Shown here piece by piece: positions 13,436-18,491 of a stretch of 18,491 nucleotides of DNA. The DNA lies in NCBI GenBank assembly GCA_026395615.1, contig JAPLYH010000041.1, positions 1 to 18,491 on the forward strand. Reading direction: 5' to 3'. The position numbers and the translations under genes were made by a program. The stretch's first letter is position 1. Every line of letters begins with the position of its first letter. The notes under the pieces are model-generated. The model did not search any database, was not told the origin of the DNA, and saw nothing but the letters and a program-made list of their open reading frames with translations. This DNA comes from Candidatus Parcubacteria bacterium (GTDB lineage: Bacteria > Patescibacteriota > Minisyncoccia > Minisyncoccales > PEYH01).

Positions 13436-14599
13436 TTATGTTGTAGTGGTACTAACATTTAATACATTGAAAACTAAACCAATAATTCCTCTCGCTGCCA
13501 ATATTAATGCATAACCGATTATAGTATAGATAATTATCTGCTTTCCCTTAGTTAATTGAGTTGGGCTTCCAGCTGCGGCAATTATGGTAATACCGCCAAG
13601 CATTATCAGGGCAACCGCTAAACTGCTTAAGATGTAAAAAATCACGTTGACAATTGTTTTAGCAAGTTCTGCCGCTGTCCCGGCTACTAAGGGATTAAGG
13701 CCCTGTCCTCCTCCCCCTCCAGTTGGTGTTGGCGGCACTGTACTGACTGTTACTGTTGCCGACAATCCAATGGATTCGGGAGTATTATTGCTTGCCGACA
13801 TGCCAATGCTTTTAGGAGAAACTAAAAACGTGCCAGCGGTATTATAAGTATGACTAAAGGGAAAACTGCACTTAACGGTTTTTTCTTCCCACCTTTCGGC
13901 TGCAGATTGCATACAAGGACATTCGGCGCTGGCATATAATGTTTCCCCAGTTTGCGGATCCGTTCCAGAAGACACCATAATATCTTCATACCCCGAACCA
14001 TCGCCAAAGTCTATTTTAGCCAACGTGGTGCTATATCTCTGGTTTAAACAAGTCACTTCAATAGTAACTGTTCCGTTGACGGTTTGCCCTACTAATAAAT
14101 TGGTAGGATTAATGTCAGAAATAAAAATATTGCTTTCAAAACTTCCGGTCGGAGTAGGCGGCGGAGTTGGAGTGGGAGTTGGGGTGGGAGTAGGAGTAGG
14201 GGGAGGCGTAGGGTTAGTAACGCTCACTGTTATATTTTGACTATTTGCGGCAGGTGATATGTTTTGCGCTAATACTTGAATTGAAAAATCTCCTTCATTG
14301 GCATAAGTATGTTGGGCGGAAAAAGTACAAGTTTGCGGAGGAGCGGCATAATCAGCTGGCATAGAACAAGAATAATTATTATGTTGTCCATCACCCCATC
14401 CCACATAAACAGAGTTATTAAGAAGACTATAATTTGATGTTACTGTTACGGTAAAACTTATTGGTTGGCCTAATTCAATACTCGAAGAGTTCCCACTTAT
14501 ATTAACACTTGGAGTATCAGCGGAAACGCCTGACCCCCAAGATAATGATAAAATGACCACAGATAATAAAAAAGAAAATTTTATAAAGTTATTTTTCAT
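13436..14599 (-). CDS. Secreted PKD-domain protein with C-terminal TrbC/VirB2-like pilin module
   Basis: Parts of the 387-residue protein in order: signal peptide (1-27); a first PKD-like beta domain (about 30-128; VGWGDG at 66-71, QHTYANEGDF at 96-105); a Thr-Pro linker (130-151); a second PKD-like domain (about 153-286; IDFGDGSG at 196-203, SHTYNTAGTF at 249-258, four or five cysteines between); a Gly-rich joint and LNPLVAG (301-307); then two membrane helices with the pilin loop AGSPTQLTKGKQIIIYTIIG (343-362). PKD domains usually bind proteins or glycans outside the cell. The fusion suggests an anchored minor pilin or adhesin. Its ATG is three bases after the stop of the preceding gene, so the two are translated together. 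A frequently Ser/Thr/Asn-rich ectodomain could be glycosylated. Confidence 0.82.
   Translation of the reverse strand: MKNNFIKFSFLLSVVILSLSWGSGVSADTPSVNISGNSSSIELGQPISFTVTVTSNYSLLNNSVYVGWGDGQHNNYSCSMPADYAAPPQTCTFSAQHTYANEGDFSIQVLAQNISPAANSQNITVSVTNPTPPPTPTPTPTPTPTPPPTPTGSFESNIFISDINPTNLLVGQTVNGTVTIEVTCLNQRYSTTLAKIDFGDGSGYEDIMVSSGTDPQTGETLYASAECPCMQSAAERWEEKTVKCSFPFSHTYNTAGTFLVSPKSIGMSASNNTPESIGLSATVTVSTVPPTPTGGGGGQGLNPLVAGTAAELAKTIVNVIFYILSSLAVALIMLGGITIIAAAGSPTQLTKGKQIIIYTIIGYALILAARGIIGLVFNVLNVSTTTT
14147..14212. repeat. Low-complexity DNA encoding a Thr-Pro linker
   Basis: On the + strand the sequence is a run of GGAGT/GGGAGTTGG-like units, read on the minus strand as (Thr-Pro)n with Pro-Pro steps. 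Such tracts change length by slippage, so the linker may vary between strains. Confidence 0.7.
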
Positions 14600-14602
14600 A
14601 GA

Positions 14603-14944
14603 TTAAAGACCAAAAATTGTTCTAACTAATGCTATTATTCCCTTTGCAGCAGTAACGATTGCTGCTCCCACTAATGAATAAATGACTATTTTCCTGCCAG
14701 TAGCGAATTTCTGTGGATCTCCTCCAGAACCAACCATATAATATGCTCCTATTATAATCATTAATACCGCTATAATTAAAGATATTGGCCAAAGCCAGCT
14801 TAAAACTTTTGTAAGCATGTTATCAAAATTTCCACCTCCAACTATTGGGTCTTTAAATTGAATATCTCCTGTTTGGGCAAAGATACTAGAACCAATTAAG
14901 AGGCCGAGTAAGCAAAGAGAGATATAAGAATAATATTTTTTCAT
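14603..14944 (-). CDS. TrbC/VirB2-like pilin, simple form
   Basis: The 113-residue protein has a signal peptide (1-23, ending SIFAQ) and a 15-residue spacer. Two membrane helices follow (about 42-72 and 84-108), with the loop GGDPQKFATGRKIVIYSLVG (74-93). There is no added ectodomain, so it has the size and plan of a classic VirB2/TrbC pilin precursor. It lies between the PKD-pilin gene (three bases after) and the DUF4215-pilin gene (four bases before), clearly in one operon. With the gene at 12940-13314 it makes two simple pilins in one array. Confidence 0.8.
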   Translation of the reverse strand: MKKYYSYISLCLLGLLIGSSIFAQTGDIQFKDPIVGGGNFDNMLTKVLSWLWPISLIIAVLMIIIGAYYMVGSGGDPQKFATGRKIVIYSLVGAAIVTAAKGIIALVRTIFGL

Positions 14945-14948
14945 AATT

Positions 14949-15599
14949 TTATAGAAAAGTTACATCTGATGCAAAAAATGAAGTCATTGCCTTTATTATT
15001 AAGATTATACCAAGAATTACAGAAGTATATAAGATGATTTTTTTTCCTAAAACAATTTTATTCATATCTAAGCCTGCAAACATTATCAAAAATCCGCCAG
15101 TAATTATCAATAAAGGACACAGAACAATTGCAACCCAAAACATAGTTCCAATAATACTATCAAATAATTCTCCAAAGGTTTTAGCTTTCAAAGGATTCAA
15201 ATCCTGATTACCGGGAGTTGGAGTCGGTGTAGTGGTGGGAGTTGGAGAGGGATTTGTCTCTATTTGACAATTACTATTACAACCATCTCCAGAGTTATTG
15301 TTATTATCATCACAAGCCTCACCTGGTTCCAATCTCCCATTTCCGCACCGTTCCAATAAATGGCAACACACCGGCCGACTATTATTAAAAGAAGTTGTCG
15401 GATCAATAGCTGAATCACAAGGATGTGCCGCATACTTACAACATCTGATATCAAAAACATCAAGGAGAATCACTGGAGAATATGGATCTGTACAATGGGG
15501 ATCAGCCGCAAGTGTTTTATAAGGATAAAAACAAAACAAAAAAACAACCGCTATCGGAAATATGGATAAATAAATATTTTTTTTAAATCTTATATCCAT
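14949..15599 (-). CDS. Secreted DUF4215/cysteine-rich protein with pilin module
   Basis: The 216-residue protein has an N-terminal signal region (1-32, ending TLAA) and a cysteine-rich part (36-111). The latter ends in a DUF4215-type repeat, CGNGRLEPGEACDD (85-98) followed by SGDGCNSNC (103-111), as found in myxobacterial and CPR surface proteins. A Pro/Thr linker (117-130) and LNPLKAKTFGEL (134-145) lead into two helices with the loop GLDMNKIVLGKKIILYTSVI (176-195). This loop is the most divergent of the five: the second Gly and the Pro are lost. At least eleven cysteines in the ectodomain imply disulfides and thus export to an oxidising place. The gene lies 21 bases after the preceding pilin gene's stop. 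Confidence 0.78.
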   Translation of the reverse strand: MDIRFKKNIYLSIFPIAVVFLFCFYPYKTLAADPHCTDPYSPVILLDVFDIRCCKYAAHPCDSAIDPTTSFNNSRPVCCHLLERCGNGRLEPGEACDDNNNNSGDGCNSNCQIETNPSPTPTTTPTPTPGNQDLNPLKAKTFGELFDSIIGTMFWVAIVLCPLLIITGGFLIMFAGLDMNKIVLGKKIILYTSVILGIILIIKAMTSFFASDVTFL

Positions 15600-15620
15600 A
15601 AATATTTATTTAAGCCACCC

Positions 15621-16529
15621 TTACTTTTTCATAATATTCAAAACGAAATTTATAATAGCTCTCGATGCTGTTGCTATGGCAAATCCGATTAAGGCCCATA
15701 TTACTATCTTTCTGCCTAGATCAGTTTTCGAAGGACTTCCGCCAGAAGTTGCCATTACATAACCACCGATAATTATCATCAAAATACAAAGAGGCATCAG
15801 CGCAGTAAAAATATAAAAAACCATCTGCCATATAAATTCCACTATATCATTTGCCAATAATGGATTATCATATTTGTCTAAATTTGGAGTTGGGACAACT
15901 GGGCAATCGCTATCATTTGCATTATTACAACCAAGTCCGCAACAACTATTTCCTCCAGCGCATCCGCAATCAGGGTCTTCATTGATTGTACAATTATTAG
16001 GACAATCATCATTACAAGCCCCATCAGTAACACAAGGTAATCCTGGAGTCACTTGAATTTGAGTTGTTTCTGTTACACAACACTGATCAAGGCCATCTCC
16101 CATTAATCCTGAATCAGAAAAGACTGCTGGCGAAAAACAATCGCCTGAAGTAGTCGGCATACCCTCACCATATATATAACACATTGTAGCTGTAATAGTA
16201 TAACTTCCCTCATTAGCATACTGGTGTGAAAAGATATTACCGTAAGCATCTTCATGTGAACAATCCCACCCAAAATCCCCATTATTACAAATTAAATTGA
16301 ACTCATTGCCATCTCCTGTGTTAAGAGAGAACTTAGGGACATATGGATCGCGTATAAATGCATGCACATTTATTCCAACAGCCTGATAAACTGATACTGG
16401 ATTAATATTGGGAGATATTTCCAACGCCCAATATGTTCCCCAGCGATCTCCTCCGGTAACAGCAAAAACTGTTGTATTAGATATAACAACGCCAATGAGT
16501 AGAATGAAAAAGAAAATTTTTATTTTCAT
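15621..16529 (-). CDS. Secreted PKD-like plus cysteine-rich protein with pilin module
   Basis: Parts of the 302-residue protein in order: signal peptide (1-23); a PKD-like domain (about 35-160) with LNTGDGNEF (69-77) and SHQYANEGSYTITATM (101-116); a compact cysteine-rich segment with ten cysteines in 166-209; a short linker with DNPLLANDIVEFI (221-233); and two membrane helices around the loop GGSPSKTDLGRKIVIWALIG (263-282). The piece ANEGSYTITA resembles ANEGDFSIQV of the PKD-pilin downstream, so these domains probably share a recent origin. It is the first pilin of the array and starts 14 bases after the methyltransferase stop. Its role may be adhesion at the tip or base of a surface fibre; this is inferred from plan alone. 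Confidence 0.8.
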   Translation of the reverse strand: MKIKIFFFILLIGVVISNTTVFAVTGGDRWGTYWALEISPNINPVSVYQAVGINVHAFIRDPYVPKFSLNTGDGNEFNLICNNGDFGWDCSHEDAYGNIFSHQYANEGSYTITATMCYIYGEGMPTTSGDCFSPAVFSDSGLMGDGLDQCCVTETTQIQVTPGLPCVTDGACNDDCPNNCTINEDPDCGCAGGNSCCGLGCNNANDSDCPVVPTPNLDKYDNPLLANDIVEFIWQMVFYIFTALMPLCILMIIIGGYVMATSGGSPSKTDLGRKIVIWALIGFAIATASRAIINFVLNIMKK

Positions 16530-16543
16530 TCTTTAGTTTATTT

Positions 16544-17068
16544 TTATGCTTTTACAAAAACTGCTGCCCAATGATATGTCCCGGCATCCAGTTCTTTTAC
16601 CAGCTTAACATCCATAAATTTGACTATTTTATGGACTTCATCAAAAGAAATTCTGCCTTGTTCCGGACCAAATGGTGAATCCGGATTCCAATCAACAATC
16701 ACTAAATTTCCTCTTGGTTTTAAAATTCTTCGCGCTTCTTTCAAAACTGCCTCTTTTTCTTCTATCTGAAATAAGATATTCGCCATTAGAACCATATCTA
16801 GTGACTCATCTTTCAATGTAGAGCCTTTTGGCTCTTCTAAATCACATCTGATTGTCTTTATATTTGGCAAACCCATTGACCTTGCCCTGCCATTAAGAGC
16901 AGATAATGGTTCTTCTTGAATATCTAAAGCATAAACCAATCCTTTAGGAACCTTCTTTGCTAAAGCAATAGCAAAACCACCTGGGCCACAGCCAAATTCA
17001 GCTATTTGCCAATCCTGACTCAAAAGGATTTGTTCTATGATTTTCTCTGGCTCTAAAAAATCAACCAT
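16544..17068 (-). CDS. Class I SAM-dependent methyltransferase
   Basis: The 174-residue protein is a single Rossmann-type domain. Motif I is IAEFGCGPGGFAIALA (22-37). The acidic residue that binds the SAM ribose is in VYALDIQ (45-51), MVLMANILFQIEEKE is the motif III/IV region, and LVIVDWNPD is the later strand. The pattern is nearest to UbiE/methyltransferase-11 type small-molecule enzymes. The substrate is not apparent. It sits between gyrA (15 bases away) and the first pilin gene (15 bases away) in one direction, so its expression is probably tied to both. Confidence 0.85.
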   Translation of the reverse strand: MVDFLEPEKIIEQILLSQDWQIAEFGCGPGGFAIALAKKVPKGLVYALDIQEEPLSALNGRARSMGLPNIKTIRCDLEEPKGSTLKDESLDMVLMANILFQIEEKEAVLKEARRILKPRGNLVIVDWNPDSPFGPEQGRISFDEVHKIVKFMDVKLVKELDAGTYHWAAVFVKA

Positions 17069-17082
17069 GTGCTTATAGTAAA

Positions 17083-18489
17083 CTATAATTTTATTAATGA
17101 TAACACTTTATCACCTTCATCTAATCGCATTATTCTGACTCCTTGAGTTGCCCTGCCAAGAACAGATATTTCCTTTGCCGTTGTTCTCAAAACTTGTCCT
17201 TTTCTTGAAATAAATATCAATTCCTCATCTCCTTTTACAATTTCCGCTCTAACCAAATCTCCTGTCTTTGGGGTAAGTTTTGCAGTCATAATTCCTGTTC
17301 CGCCTCTGCTTTGCTGACGATAAGTGGCAATCCCAGTCCTCTTGCCATAGCCCTTACTAGTAACTATCAAAATGTAATCCTTGGATTGGTCTTTTTCTAT
17401 TGCTTCCATGCCAATAACTTCATCATCCTTTTTAAGGCGCATTCCCTTATTACCCGCTGCCCCTCTTTGCATTGGCCTTATTTGTTCTTCTTTAAATCTA
17501 ATTGATTGCGCCTGTTTACTTACCAAAATTGTTTCGCTTTTCCCGCTGGTCTTTTTTACAGACCTTAATAAATCGCCCTTTTTCAACCTAATCGCTATCA
17601 ATCCGGAGCTTCTCAAATTGCGGAATTCTTCAAGCGCTGTTCTCTTAATTATACCATTCTTGGTTGCCATAACTAAGTATTTAACTTGCTCACTGTCATC
17701 TTTCTTGCCAAGTGGCAAAACAGCTAAAATCTTATCTTCCTGGCTGATTTCCAAAAAGTTGACTAAAGCTCTGCCCTTAGAAATTCTTGTAGCAGAAGGA
17801 ACTTCGTAGGCAGGCATAGCAAAGACCTTGCCGGAATCTGTAAAAACTAATAATTTATCAAGAGTATTCGCCAAAAAGAAATGCTCTACAAAATCATCGT
17901 CCTGCGTCTTAATTCCTGTAATGCCTTTTCCTCCCCGCTTTTGAATTTTATAAGAAGATGGGCTGACTCTCTTGATATAGCCCTTATTCGTAAGAGTAAT
18001 CAAAACCTCTTCTTCGGGCACTAAATCCTCTTCTGATATTTCGTCCGCTTTTTTAACATAAACCTTGGTTCGACGAGCATCAGAATAAATTTCTTTTAAT
18101 TCTTTTAATTCTTTTTTAACAACTGCTTTTACTTTTGCCGGACTTTTGGCAATATTAGAAAGCTCCTCTATTTTCGCTTGTATTTCTTTTAATTCTTCCT
18201 CTATCTTTTGAATTTCAAGTCGAGCTAATGCGGAAAGTTTCGTCTCTAAAATTGCTTCTGCCTGAATATCGGTAAGCTTGAATTTTGTTTTTAAATTTGT
18301 CTTGGCATCCTCTCTATTTTTTGATTTTTTAATTGTTTCTATAACTTGATCTATTTTTGCCAAACATTTCGCTAATCCTAAAAGTATATGCTCTCTTTCT
18401 TTAGCTTTATTCAAATCAAATTTTGTTCTCCGTAAAACTACTTCTTGGCGATGTTGAAGAAAATATCCGAGAACTTCCGCCAAGGATAA
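17083..18489 (-). CDS. gyrA: DNA gyrase subunit A, C-terminal part (5' end outside window)
   Basis: The frame is open to the right edge; the TTG at 18483 is not the real start, because the sequence ahead of it (LSLAEVLGYFLQHR) matches the inside of GyrA. The visible 469 residues hold the end of the breakage-reunion domain (FLQHRQEVVLRRTKFDL), the coiled-coil arm (LTDIQAEAILETKLSALARL), and the six-bladed beta-pinwheel that wraps DNA. The GyrA box QKRGGKG (about 181-187 from the TTG) marks gyrase rather than topoisomerase IV ParC. Repeated blade motifs GRALVNFL, SGLIAIRL, NKGMRLKK, GTGIMTAKL and TQGVRIMRL are visible. The active-site tyrosine is outside the window. The stop is 14 bases before the methyltransferase start. 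Confidence 0.97.
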   Translation of the reverse strand, partial: LSLAEVLGYFLQHRQEVVLRRTKFDLNKAKEREHILLGLAKCLAKIDQVIETIKKSKNREDAKTNLKTKFKLTDIQAEAILETKLSALARLEIQKIEEELKEIQAKIEELSNIAKSPAKVKAVVKKELKELKEIYSDARRTKVYVKKADEISEEDLVPEEEVLITLTNKGYIKRVSPSSYKIQKRGGKGITGIKTQDDDFVEHFFLANTLDKLLVFTDSGKVFAMPAYEVPSATRISKGRALVNFLEISQEDKILAVLPLGKKDDSEQVKYLVMATKNGIIKRTALEEFRNLRSSGLIAIRLKKGDLLRSVKKTSGKSETILVSKQAQSIRFKEEQIRPMQRGAAGNKGMRLKKDDEVIGMEAIEKDQSKDYILIVTSKGYGKRTGIATYRQQSRGGTGIMTAKLTPKTGDLVRAEIVKGDEELIFISRKGQVLRTTAKEISVLGRATQGVRIMRLDEGDKVLSLIKL

Positions 18490-18491
18490 AA

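Noticed and set aside
14025..14240. A plus-strand Val-Gly repeat protein
   Set aside because: It is the reverse reading of the Thr-Pro linker of the PKD-pilin gene.
17083..18489. Topoisomerase IV subunit ParC
   Set aside because: A GyrA box (QKRGGKG) and the full pinwheel repeat pattern favour gyrase.
1..18491. CRISPR array, rRNA genes or prophage
   Set aside because: No regularly spaced repeats, rRNA segments or phage structural genes were seen on either strand.

Overview
The window looks like a piece of a small-genome Patescibacteria (CPR, Parcubacteria-like) chromosome. The evidence is an A+T-rich base composition, tightly packed operons with few Shine-Dalgarno sites, a TsaD with an extra internal segment, a PMT-type mannosyltransferase, a LAGLIDADG protein with an N-terminal HTH beside tRNA genes, and a run of secreted TrbC/VirB2-like pilins. 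UGA is not reassigned, because the long genes have no in-frame TGA. The phylum call is an inference from gene content; there is no rRNA or other marker here to prove it.

Layout. (1) 1-611: the 3' part of a ComF-family gene on the + strand. (2) 612-3390: a minus-strand accessory island with a ClpP-family protease, a cytoplasmic trypsin-like protease and two unrecognised proteins. It is broken by a 209-bp segment lying between two identical 77-bp direct repeats. A short motif (CTCGGGTTAAGT and a variant) recurs at its gene boundaries. (3) 3388-4616: tRNA-Ser(TGA), tRNA-Ser(GCT) and a free-standing LAGLIDADG protein, with a promoter for the tRNAs overlapping the end of the endonuclease gene. (4) 4676-5027: a G+C-rich transcription unit of uncertain product, with its own promoter and a 14-bp perfect hairpin. 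(5) 5031-7319: promoter, tRNA-Arg(GCG) and recG on +. (6) 7311-9024: tRNA-Glu and a cellulose-synthase-like glycosyltransferase on -, convergent with and overlapping recG. (7) 9049-12738: + operon tsaD, prsW-like, hsp20, PMT glycosyltransferase, closed by a terminator. (8) 12748-12829: tRNA-Leu(TAG) on -. (9) 12873-18491: a minus-strand train of partial gyrA, a SAM methyltransferase and five TrbC/VirB2-like pilin proteins.

The most interesting part is the pilin array. Five consecutive proteins share the same two-helix C-terminal module with a GG-x-P...G(K/R)-type loop, but carry different secreted N-terminal parts: none, PKD-like, DUF4215/cysteine-rich, or both PKD-like and cysteine-rich. The last and shortest one has its own near-consensus promoter and a strong terminator. 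This suggests a surface structure with one main subunit and several decorated minor ones. No assembly ATPase is in the window, so the type of machine cannot be decided here.
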